33,827 bases of DNA from a virus: positions 1 to 33,827 of the IMG/VR virus record IMGVR_UViG_3300042465_004269, one strand, 5' to 3'. Of this stretch, positions 23,549 through 29,610 are shown piece by piece; the stretch's first letter is position 1, and the number at the start of each line of letters is the position of its first letter. The notes under the pieces are model-generated. The model was not told the origin of the DNA. It saw nothing but the letters and a program-made list of their open reading frames with translations, and did not search any database. The translations under genes and the position numbers were made by a program.

Positions 23549-24209
23549 AGATTCTTTTTTCATTATGGTAAATAGGTTGATATTTTTCCCAAACATATTG
23601 GGCTTGCATTAAACTTTCATCTTTCATTTTTCTATATTCACTTCCATTGCCAACGTCATGACCAATATGTTCAGACTTACCAATTATATAATAATTTGTA
23701 AATCCAGCAATTGTTGCCCTTTCAGCATAATCACGATCTTGCATTCCATATGGATCATATTCTATATTGTAACCACCAATAGTATCAATAAGTTTTTTTG
23801 TAATAAAATTATTTCCAAATGGTGTATGTGTTTTATAAATACCATCAACTAATGGTGGCAATTCTTCAACGCAATGCATGCCAATTATTCCTGTATTTGG
23901 TATTTTTTTTGAATAATAAACCCAATCTGCTAACCAGTTTTGAGGCATTAAAATATCATTTGCCATAAGACAAACACCATCATAAGTTTTAGTCATCATT
24001 AATCCTTTATTTACAGCAGCGGAAATACCTCTTTTACCAAATGACGCATTGCATCCTTCCCAATTATAAAGAGTATATGGAACATGATCACTACCATTGT
24101 CAATTAAATAACAATCAGCATCATATCCACTATTATGAAAATTTTGATCAATAACTTTTTTAGTTAAATCATTTCTATTTTGTGTTAATAATATAACAGC
24201 TATTTTCAT
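23499..24209 (-). CDS. GT-A (family 2-like) glycosyltransferase (236 aa)
   Basis: 236 residues. Typical GT-A start MKIAVILLTQNRNDLTKKVI, nucleotide-binding YLIDNGSD (34-41), GISAAVNKGL (61-70), a metal-binding site MANDI (82-86, where N84-D85 stand for DXD) and the acceptor-side motif GMQDRDYAERAT near 170. There is no membrane segment. The ATG overlaps the acyltransferase stop by 4 bases (ATGA). It probably uses a nucleotide sugar; with the GT-B enzyme downstream it could build a disaccharide on one acceptor. Confidence 0.85.
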   Translation of the reverse strand: MKIAVILLTQNRNDLTKKVIDQNFHNSGYDADCYLIDNGSDHVPYTLYNWEGCNASFGKRGISAAVNKGLMMTKTYDGVCLMANDILMPQNWLADWVYYSKKIPNTGIIGMHCVEELPPLVDGIYKTHTPFGNNFITKKLIDTIGGYNIEYDPYGMQDRDYAERATIAGFTNYYIIGKSEHIGHDVGNGSEYRKMKDESLMQAQYVWEKYQPIYHNEKRIYANFGDNIQEFRCRIS

Positions 24210-24688
24210 TTTTTAATATTTTGTCCAAGTTTACGTGCAGGAACACCTGCATATTTCATTTCAAGTTCTGATTCTCCTTTAAAGAATGCACTTGCTCCTA
24301 TCATACATCCTTCTTTAATTACACTAAACTGATGTAATACTGCATTAAGTCCTATGTTTGATTTGTTTCCTATATAAGAATGACCTCCAATCTTAGCACC
24401 ACAACTAATTGTTACATTATTGCATATCCAACAATCGTGCCCTATATGTGCGTGTTTCATTATAAAGCAATTATCTGCTATAAAAGTATCATTTTCAGTT
24501 CCTGCATCTATTGTAACTAATCCTGTGATAATATTGTTATCTCCAATAATTACTTTGCCTTTTTCTTGACCCCAATATTTTTTATGTTCTGCAGGATCAC
24601 CTATAATACAATATGGACCAATATAATTATTATCTCCTAAAGTTACATTATCACCTATTATTGCTGTTGAGTGTATAAAATTAGCCAT
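24206..24688 (-). CDS. LpxA-like left-handed beta-helix acyltransferase (160 aa)
   Basis: 160 residues built of hexapeptide repeats (IIGDNVTLGDNNYIG). Residues 79-86 read HAHIGHDC, matching AHIAHDC of LpxA; H84 corresponds to its catalytic His125. Further LpxA-type wording, SNIGLNAVLHQFSVI, follows, and the end has the usual GVPARKLG. The helical C-terminal domain of LpxA is absent, so it resembles sugar O- or N-acyltransferases rather than a lipid A enzyme. It is the first of the sugar genes and overlaps the GT-A gene. It probably acetylates or acylates the sugar that the transferases add. Confidence 0.85.
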   Translation of the reverse strand: MANFIHSTAIIGDNVTLGDNNYIGPYCIIGDPAEHKKYWGQEKGKVIIGDNNIITGLVTIDAGTENDTFIADNCFIMKHAHIGHDCWICNNVTISCGAKIGGHSYIGNKSNIGLNAVLHQFSVIKEGCMIGASAFFKGESELEMKYAGVPARKLGQNIKK

Positions 24689-25019
24689 TGCGTTTTGTAT
24701 ATTTTCTTTTTGGTTTTATTAATTCAATCCCTAATCTTTGATCATTTTCAGAAGGTTTATTTTCAAATACAATGTTTACTGTTGGTTTAGGTTGCTTCTC
24801 ATACCATTTGTAAAGTCTCATAATCATTTCATATTTGCAATTTCCACACCAAACCGATAATAAAAAATTAGGATCTAAATATTTCCTATAAATATGCTCA
24901 TACATTTGTAAGTCAGGCAAATCAAGGTTTCTTATATAACCATTTTTTGCTGTTTCATAATTTACAATATTATTATCTAACCAATTACGATGTTCTTCTA
25001 TTATTTCCATAAATTCCAT
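24681..25019 (-). CDS. Hypothetical CxxC protein (112 aa)
   Basis: The start is set at 25019 (MEFMEIIEEHRNWLDNN) because the longer frame upstream lies over another gene. 112 residues, helical; LLSVWCGNCKYEMIMRLYKWYEKQ (about 55-78) carries a WCGxC pair reminiscent of, but not the same as, a thioredoxin motif. The end is basic (KPKRKYTKRNG). I have no function for it. It overlaps the acyltransferase by 8 bases and may be part of the same operon. Confidence 0.6.
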   Translation of the reverse strand: MEFMEIIEEHRNWLDNNIVNYETAKNGYIRNLDLPDLQMYEHIYRKYLDPNFLLSVWCGNCKYEMIMRLYKWYEKQPKPTVNIVFENKPSENDQRLGIELIKPKRKYTKRNG

Positions 25020-25240
25020 ATTAATTTTGAAACTATTGGCGCTAAAAATCCAGCAATAAATATTGTTGATGTAATATTTTGAATTAGTTGAGGTGCGAAA
25101 TAGTGTATTGGTGCAATCCATGCAGCCAAGCAACTTCCGCAATTAAATGGCTTGAAATTGATTTTCCATTTATGGGGAATGTTATGTATATCGTTAATAA
25201 ATAGTGATGCACATATGGCAGTTAATATTGATAAAATCAT
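25001..25240 (-). CDS. Small membrane protein (79 aa)
   Basis: 79 residues with an N-terminal hydrophobic segment (about 2-16), a central polar region NFKPFNCGSCLAAWIAP and a C-terminal hydrophobic segment (about 52-70). The NCGSC pair just before a membrane-like stretch is a pattern also seen in small phage membrane proteins of unknown function. ATGA-type overlap with the sigma-like gene upstream and a 19-base overlap with the gene downstream. Confidence 0.65.
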   Translation of the reverse strand: MILSILTAICASLFINDIHNIPHKWKINFKPFNCGSCLAAWIAPIHYFAPQLIQNITSTIFIAGFLAPIVSKLIWNLWK

Positions 25241-25737
25241 TTTTTAAGTTTTTCTTTAATTTCGGATTTGGTTTTTGATATTGTTCTTATAATTGACATA
25301 TAAGGGATTCCTGTTTTTCTACTTAATTCTTTTGCATTTTTTTTAAAATCTATTGCATAAAGTTTTAAAATTTCTTTACTATACCAATGAAGTCCTTCAA
25401 GACTTTTTTCCAACCGATCCACAAGATCATTGGGCTCATCATATAACCTATTAATTTCTTTTTGATGTTCATTAGTTCCAAATTCAACGTGATTTCTATA
25501 TTGTTTGTAAAATAAACTACGATCGGACTTAATCATATTCAACATAATTCTAACAATATAAAATTTTAATTCATTTCTTTTATATAATCCAAATAATTTT
25601 TCTTCATTCATTTCACATAAGACAACAAATACCTCAGCTTTTAAATCATATTGCAATTCTTCAGGTTGCATTTTACTAAATGCTTCATTTACTTCTTTAA
25701 GGTTCCAGTACTCAGTAATGATTTCATTTTTGACCAT
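25237..25737 (-). CDS. Sigma-70-like transcription factor (166 aa)
   Basis: 166 residues. The N-terminal half resembles sigma region 2 (ELQYDLKAEVFVVLCEM, ELKFYIVRIMLNMIKSDRS with basic/aromatic residues). The C-terminal half, LEKSLEGLHWYSKEILKLYA and NAKELSRKTGIPYMSIIRTISKTKSEI, looks like the region 4 helix-turn-helix. Sequence similarity is weak by eye, so this is a structural resemblance. If correct it could redirect host RNA polymerase to phage promoters, for example those of the structural genes. It overlaps the VRR-NUC gene by 49 bases. Confidence 0.6.
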   Translation of the reverse strand: MVKNEIITEYWNLKEVNEAFSKMQPEELQYDLKAEVFVVLCEMNEEKLFGLYKRNELKFYIVRIMLNMIKSDRSLFYKQYRNHVEFGTNEHQKEINRLYDEPNDLVDRLEKSLEGLHWYSKEILKLYAIDFKKNAKELSRKTGIPYMSIIRTISKTKSEIKEKLKK

Positions 25738-26030
25738 TCAATTAAAACAGGTTGGTTGTCCTTGTCAGTACAAATATAAGCAATCCCTCCACATAGAAAA
25801 ATATCTTCTAATCTGTCTATTTGTTCAGGACTTAGTCGATCACCTACTGTTTTAACCTCTACTCCAAGATATTGACCAGTTTTTGTATACCCTTGTAGAT
25901 CTGGCCAGCCCTTTTGAATAGTTCCTTTTCTTTTACCATAAGGAATGTTGTTTACTCTGTTTAAACGGCAACCCATGTATTCTAAATTTTTTTTAGCCCA
26001 TTTAGTTAGTTCTGATGCAGTTATATTCAT
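25689..26030 (-). CDS. VRR-NUC domain nuclease (113 aa)
   Basis: 113 residues, a stand-alone VRR-NUC (PD-(D/E)xK) domain. The core is GWPDLQGYTKTGQYLGVEVK with D44, E58 and K60 as catalytic residues, followed by LSPEQIDRLEDIFLCGGIAYIC. Such single-domain enzymes in phages cut branched DNA and may resolve junctions before packaging. Its neighbours are the replication and recombination genes, consistent with Holliday-junction or fork processing. Confidence 0.9.
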   Translation of the reverse strand: MNITASELTKWAKKNLEYMGCRLNRVNNIPYGKRKGTIQKGWPDLQGYTKTGQYLGVEVKTVGDRLSPEQIDRLEDIFLCGGIAYICTDKDNQPVLIEWSKMKSLLSTGTLKK

Positions 26031-26242
26031 TAAAAAGCTTTTATTGTACCTGATTTAATATTACTTGTCCTACTATTTGCATACTGACTAATGCATTCTT
26101 TACACTTTACTCCCCTTCCATCAACTCTTTTCTTTTGTACATAAAAATCAAACCAGTCCTTGTTTTTTAAGCATTTCGTGCATTTTTTCTTGAAATGATT
26201 CCGGTTGGTTGTAACCACTACTTCCTTCTTTAGCTTCCACAT
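26030..26242 (-). CDS. Small zinc-finger-like protein (70 aa)
   Basis: The start is taken as the ATG at 26242 (MWKLKKEVVVTTNRNHF), since the longer frame begins with a weak TTG. A pair of CxxC motifs, CTKCLKNK and VKCKEC, about 23 residues apart with DWFDFYVQKKRVDGRG between them, is a compact zinc-binding unit related to those of phage HNH-like proteins, but the HNH core itself is absent. It shares one base with the VRR-NUC gene. A DNA-binding role is plausible. Confidence 0.65.
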   Translation of the reverse strand: MWKLKKEVVVTTNRNHFKKKCTKCLKNKDWFDFYVQKKRVDGRGVKCKECISQYANSRTSNIKSGTIKAF

Positions 26243-26307
26243 ATGTATTATAATAAATTTCAAAGTCTACAGTATAACAATACTTTGTAGTCCCGTAATG
26301 TTGGTAT

Positions 26308-27057
26308 TTAACTTGATAAATTTTCAAAATATTTTACTATTGCTAATTTTTTACACTGTAATTCAATAAAATCCTCATTTTTCATTCTTTTACTAAAGTC
26401 TTTTGCTTCTAAATGACTTAATTTATTTAATCTATAAATGTTATCTTCTTGCACAATTTTAATTGTTTCTAATATTTGTTGTGCAGTAAATTTCAACAAT
26501 CCTTGCTTTAAAAGTATTCCAAAAACTTTGTCAGCGTTAAAAACCTTATTAAAATCTTGTCTTTTACTTTCCATCCAATCCTTTCTGGTGAATTCTACTA
26601 TGTCATTCTCTGACAGTTGTGGTACAGTCATAGTTTCTATTGATTTATAACTTTGGATCTTTCTAATGTCATTAGCTTTAGTCCTATATGCGTTCATGAC
26701 TTGACCTATAAACTTAGGACTGAATTTTTCATAATGTTCAACACTACAGTCTAACTTATTTTGCACAGCAAGTTTAAAAGCAAGTTTAAATTCATCAATT
26801 GTGAATTGTGGATAACTTGATCTTATAAAGTCTTCTATGATCATAAACTCTTCTGCCATAGGAGGATTTGACAGTCCAATTAATGTAAAAACATAAGCAA
26901 GACCTTGTTTTAATGTTTGCGTAGAAATAGTTTGTATTTTTTCTCCATTAAAAGCATCTACTATTTCATGATCGTGTTTAGCTATTAACCCAGCTTTTAA
27001 GACTTGCAATTCTTTGCTCTGACTTGTTGCCAGAACTTGTTGTAGATTTATTTCCAT
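26308..27057 (-). CDS. Putative replication accessory protein (249 aa)
   Basis: 249 residues, all helical and without cysteine-rich or ATPase motifs. It contains LKQGLAYVFTLIGLSNPPMAEEFMIIEDFI, then FTIDEFKLAFKLAVQNKLD and FSPKFIGQVMNAYRTKAND. A gene of this size and place, directly after an initiator-like gene, is often a helicase loader, but no such family is recognisable. The start overlaps the initiator gene by 80 bases, and the next ATG is at codon 67 or so, so the long overlap appears real. One perfect DnaA-type box lies inside it. Confidence 0.6.
   Translation of the reverse strand: MEINLQQVLATSQSKELQVLKAGLIAKHDHEIVDAFNGEKIQTISTQTLKQGLAYVFTLIGLSNPPMAEEFMIIEDFIRSSYPQFTIDEFKLAFKLAVQNKLDCSVEHYEKFSPKFIGQVMNAYRTKANDIRKIQSYKSIETMTVPQLSENDIVEFTRKDWMESKRQDFNKVFNADKVFGILLKQGLLKFTAQQILETIKIVQEDNIYRLNKLSHLEAKDFSKRMKNEDFIELQCKKLAIVKYFENLSS
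26807..26815. promoter_or_regulatory. Single DnaA-box match
   Basis: TGTGGATAA is a perfect complement of the consensus TTATCCACA. It lies about 450-650 bp from the iteron clusters, inside the putative replication accessory gene. A single 9-mer can arise by chance; it deserves mention because the phage encodes a DnaA-type DNA-binding domain. Confidence 0.3.
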
Positions 27058-27589
27058 ATCTAAGTTTATTTTTTATCCAAGTATTTACTCTTCTTTTTAC
27101 ATCAAAAAATTTTTCCATTTCATAACGCAATTTACCACTTTTTGACGGTTCTGTCCAATATTCTAAAAATTCATCATAAGAATCTTCTAAAATAGCTTTA
27201 TACTCTTTTATATTATTTATAAATATATCTTTAGTAGTTATAGTTTCAGTTTCCATATGCATAGGCATATGCTCAGCATATGCTAAGGATATGCTATCAC
27301 TTTTAACTGTTTTTGCATTAGATCTTCTACTTTCAGTAAATTTCTTGCGTCTTTCAGACTCATCAAACATTTTTTTGTTTATAAACAGACCTTCTTTTTG
27401 ATCAAATTTTTCCCAAATATCAGAGTCATATGCTTTGCATATGCTTAGCATATCCTTTTCAGTTAACTTGCCTTTTTGATGTTGAAGGCATAACAATCTA
27501 ATGTATTTACCAACTTGGTCATCTGTCATAGTAAATGTACCAGACAAAAAATCTGAAGTGTAAAATAGCACGGCTGGATCTTTAGACAT
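26978..27589 (-). CDS. Replication initiator-like protein (203 aa, DUF1376/O-like)
   Basis: 203 residues. The N-terminal 60 residues (DPAVLFYTSDFLSGTFTMTDDQVGKYIRLLCLQHQKG) match the winged-helix lead of DUF1376-like phage replication proteins. A variable middle (about 85-120) is followed by a C-terminal helical part (YDEFLEYWTEPSKSG, VNTWIKNKLRYGN). The gene itself contains two groups of 11-bp repeats, as lambda O contains its own origin. So it is the likely initiator, binding the iterons and recruiting the host replisome. Its start codon follows a structured RNA by 12 bases. Confidence 0.75.
   Translation of the reverse strand: MSKDPAVLFYTSDFLSGTFTMTDDQVGKYIRLLCLQHQKGKLTEKDMLSICKAYDSDIWEKFDQKEGLFINKKMFDESERRKKFTESRRSNAKTVKSDSISLAYAEHMPMHMETETITTKDIFINNIKEYKAILEDSYDEFLEYWTEPSKSGKLRYEMEKFFDVKRRVNTWIKNKLRYGNKSTTSSGNKSEQRIASLKSWVNS
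27254..27295. repeat. Iteron cluster 1 inside the initiator gene (4 copies)
   Basis: ATATGC begins at 27255, 27267, 27278 and 27289, spacing 12, 11 and 11 bases. The unit is (G)CATATGCTNAG; GCATATGC is itself a palindrome. The spacing is about one helical turn and not a multiple of three, so the repeats encode different residues each time, which argues for selection on DNA rather than protein. Confidence 0.75.
27427..27455. repeat. Iteron cluster 2 inside the initiator gene (3 copies)
   Basis: The same 11-bp unit recurs at 27428 and 27439, with a third degenerate copy (ATATCC) at 27450, spaced exactly 11 bases. It lies about 170 bp from cluster 1. Together the clusters are the best candidate for the phage replication origin. 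Confidence 0.7.
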
Positions 27590-27600
27590 AAATAAAAAAT

Positions 27601-27679
27601 GGGCGTCAGAATCCCAGGTAATGCGACTACCTGTTCATCCTCAGCCCAATATTGTAAACCTTGCAATGTCGCATATTGC
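27601..27679 (-). ncRNA. Structured intergenic RNA with predicted kissing loop
   Basis: In the 98-base gap between the DnaA-like and initiator genes the minus strand forms hairpin 1, GCAAU-AUGCGAC-AUUGC (27679-27663), and hairpin 2, CAGGUA-GUCGCAU-UACCUG (27633-27615). The two 7-base loops are perfect complements of each other, so they can pair. Hairpin 2 is enclosed by a longer stem ending GGGC (27647-27644) / GCCC (27604-27601), with several internal pairs, and followed by AUUUUUUAUUU just before the initiator AUG. It could be a terminator, an attenuator or a switch on initiator translation. No known RNA class was recognised. Confidence 0.65.
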
Positions 27680-27687
27680 GTTTTAAA

Positions 27688-28116
27688 TTAAAATTGACCT
27701 ACAAATATACTATATTTTTTAATCTCTTCTTCGATTTCATTCATTTTATTTTTGTACCAATCTTCAGTATCAATCATATCAGAAGCTTTTTTAACATTGT
27801 AAATGACAGTTGTATGATCTTTTACTCCAATTAATGGAGCAATTTCAATTAAAGAAAGCTTTGTATATTTTTTTAAAATATATGCCGCTGCTTTTCTTGC
27901 ATGTACATGTGTATTTTTACGATTTTTTTCTGTTATATCAATATCAAAAACATCTTGAACTAAATCTACAAGTTTATGAGCTGTTATAGTTGTATTTACA
28001 GATCCTACAGCAAATTGATCGTGAATTAAATTAGCATTCATTAATGTTTTATGCAAAATTCTTAAACTCTTCACTTGATCTTTGTAGTATTGTACTAAAT
28101 TGTTTTCTAATTGCAT
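27688..28116 (-). CDS. DnaA domain IV-like DNA-binding protein (142 aa)
   Basis: 142 residues. Residues about 70-115 are a clear DnaA domain IV: HARKAAAYILKKYTKLSLIEI, then IGVKDHTTVIYNVKK, with the DHTT signature at 100-103 that contacts the DnaA box. The AAA+ ATPase domain III is missing; the N-terminal 60 residues are an unrelated helical segment. So it can bind DnaA-box-like DNA but not assemble as an ATP-driven initiator. It may mark the phage origin or occupy host DnaA boxes. It precedes the structured RNA and the initiator-like gene. Confidence 0.85.
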   Translation of the reverse strand: MQLENNLVQYYKDQVKSLRILHKTLMNANLIHDQFAVGSVNTTITAHKLVDLVQDVFDIDITEKNRKNTHVHARKAAAYILKKYTKLSLIEIAPLIGVKDHTTVIYNVKKASDMIDTEDWYKNKMNEIEEEIKKYSIFVGQF

Positions 28117-28117
28117 G

Positions 28118-28369
28118 TTAAAATGGTAGATCGTCTGGTGTTAATGATTCAGTTTGTTTTTCAACTGTTGGTTTAGGTGCTTCTGTTGTAGTTGAGGTTT
28201 CAGGTTCCCAATTATCTTCATAGATCTTATAATCAGGTTGTGCGTTTTTTTCTTTGTACTGATTAACCCACATGTTATACCTTTGACCATTAATAGTAAA
28301 TTTAATTACTTCTTTTCCATCTTTGGTTTTGTTTTTCCAAGCACCAAATGATTCTTTTTTCTCTGCCAT
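28118..28369 (-). CDS. Small protein with SSB-like acidic tail (83 aa)
   Basis: 83 residues. Residues 1-55 form a short beta-rich domain (AWKNKTKDGKEVIKFTINGQ, RYNMWVNQYK) with many basic and aromatic residues; 56-76 is a Thr/Glu/Pro-rich linker; the end is LTPDDLPF, the acidic tip by which bacterial SSB recruits partner proteins (usually DDDIPF). It is far shorter than a normal SSB (about 150-180 residues). Single-stranded-DNA binding is inferred from the tail and from the neighbouring ERF, DnaA-like and initiator genes. Confidence 0.7.
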   Translation of the reverse strand: MAEKKESFGAWKNKTKDGKEVIKFTINGQRYNMWVNQYKEKNAQPDYKIYEDNWEPETSTTTEAPKPTVEKQTESLTPDDLPF

Positions 28370-28370
28370 T

Positions 28371-28586
28371 TTATTGTTGATTTATTGACTCTTCAGAGTC
28401 ATTGTTAAAAAATACTGCTTTAAATTCACATTGCTTTTCCCATTTTTTTAAAAAAACATTTAACTCTTTAAAAGCATCTGTTGAATACCACGCATAGTGA
28501 TATACCTTAGCTAATAACATTTGTCTTTCAAATGGTAGCAAATTTTGTATTCCATCTTCTAAGTCTTGATAAGTTTCTTGATTCAT
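28371..28586 (-). CDS. Small hypothetical protein (71 aa)
   Basis: 71 residues, acidic, with helices (ETYQDLEDGIQNLLPFERQML, KVYHYAWYSTDAFKELNVFLK) and one Cys. No family recognised. It lies one base upstream of the SSB-tail gene and overlaps the 131-aa gene by one base, so it belongs to the replication/recombination operon. Confidence 0.6.
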   Translation of the reverse strand: MNQETYQDLEDGIQNLLPFERQMLLAKVYHYAWYSTDAFKELNVFLKKWEKQCEFKAVFFNNDSEESINQQ

Positions 28587-28981
28587 TATAATGATATTTT
28601 AGCTTTCTCCCATGATAAAATAGATCTTATAGCATCAATCTGATGAACAGATGAAGCGTTTATACGATCAAATGCATTTTTTAAACGAGACCAATCTCTT
28701 GCCTTACTTTTAATCCACATATTAACTGTTGATGTTGCCATTTTTCCATCCATAATCTCATGTATTTTGTCACCAATCTCCATGTCAATAACACATTCAA
28801 TTTTATAGTCTGCTGCTGTTCTATATTCACCAGATTGAGTCATAGCAATGTTTAGAGTATCTAATCTATTAATCAGTGAATCGTGATAGTCAGGAGAATC
28901 ATTTTTAGGTAATGGTTTTTGTAAAAAATCCATCATACGTTCAGCTTTTAAAGTAAGTTCTTCTAAAGTGTATTCTCTCAT
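28586..28981 (-). CDS. Hypothetical protein of the recombination block (131 aa)
   Basis: 131 residues, helical, with MREYTLEELTLKAERMMDFL at the N-terminus and MATSTVNMWIKSKARDWSRLKNAFDRINAS in the second half. The second half could be a DNA-binding helical bundle, but I recognise no family. Its stop shares a base with the next ATG, and its ATG overlaps the ERF stop by 4 bases, so it is translated together with the annealing protein. Confidence 0.6.
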   Translation of the reverse strand: MREYTLEELTLKAERMMDFLQKPLPKNDSPDYHDSLINRLDTLNIAMTQSGEYRTAADYKIECVIDMEIGDKIHEIMDGKMATSTVNMWIKSKARDWSRLKNAFDRINASSVHQIDAIRSILSWEKAKISL

Positions 28982-29586
28982 TTTAAAGTTTTTTTAATGT
29001 CAGATTGATTATAATTTAATCCCATTGCAATTCTATCTTTATCTTCAATTTGATTTGCGATTAATACTTTAAATGCTTTATTGTATTGATCCCAAGTAGT
29101 GTATGAATCAACTAAATTTGCCATTTTAGTTTTTTTCTCTTCATCATATAAAGTGTTTTCAATCATGGTAATTAACTGTAATCTTTTTTCATCACCAATC
29201 TCGTCTTTGTGATCGTTAGTTGAATCAGCATCTTTAGTATCATCAATTGCAAACAGTCCATTTAAAGCATATTTGCGCGCGTACGAACTTGCAGATCCTG
29301 TGATCTGTGCGGAATCCATGCCTTTTTTAACTTCTTCTTCTCTTGCATAACCAGTTGTAGAAATATAATCACCGTCATCTTTATGCAAAGTTGCGGTTGC
29401 TTTTACATAGATCCTATCACCAATTAAAACCACTTCATCACTTATGGTGAGTCCACAGTTGTTTTTATGACAAATAGGTTTTGCCGCTTCAATTATATCT
29501 TCGGCAGATCTAAATTTGTAATTACCAAACTTGTTCATTTGGTTTTTAGGAACTTTAAGTTCCTTTTGGATTTGAATTAAACTCAT
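28978..29586 (-). CDS. ERF-family single-strand annealing protein (202 aa)
   Basis: 202 residues. ERF family motifs are clear: an N-terminal NKFGNYKFRSAEDIIEAAKP, a middle VKATATLHKDDGDYISTTGYAREEEVKKGM, and MDSAQITGSASSYARKYALN, followed by LFAIDDTKDAD. It anneals complementary single strands in phage recombination, useful for end repair, circularisation and concatemer formation. No phage exonuclease of the lambda Exo type is adjacent; the DEDD exonuclease at 30644-31390 could be the partner. Genes downstream include the SSB-tail protein. Confidence 0.92.
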   Translation of the reverse strand: MSLIQIQKELKVPKNQMNKFGNYKFRSAEDIIEAAKPICHKNNCGLTISDEVVLIGDRIYVKATATLHKDDGDYISTTGYAREEEVKKGMDSAQITGSASSYARKYALNGLFAIDDTKDADSTNDHKDEIGDEKRLQLITMIENTLYDEEKKTKMANLVDSYTTWDQYNKAFKVLIANQIEDKDRIAMGLNYNQSDIKKTLK

Positions 29587-29610
29587 AGATTTTTTTTGGT
29601 TTATTTTAAA

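Noticed and set aside
25020-25142. Longer start of the 112-aa CxxC protein
   Set aside because: The extension is the shadow of the 79-aa membrane protein gene in another frame.
27636-27646. CUGAGGA resembling the CUGANGA core of a hammerhead ribozyme
   Set aside because: There is no GAAA box and the required three-stem junction cannot be drawn; only the hairpins remain.
27590-27687. Minus-strand frame without stops across the intergenic gap (QYATLQGLQYWAEDEQ)
   Set aside because: No ATG start, it runs into the initiator gene out of frame, and the stretch is better explained by the paired hairpins.
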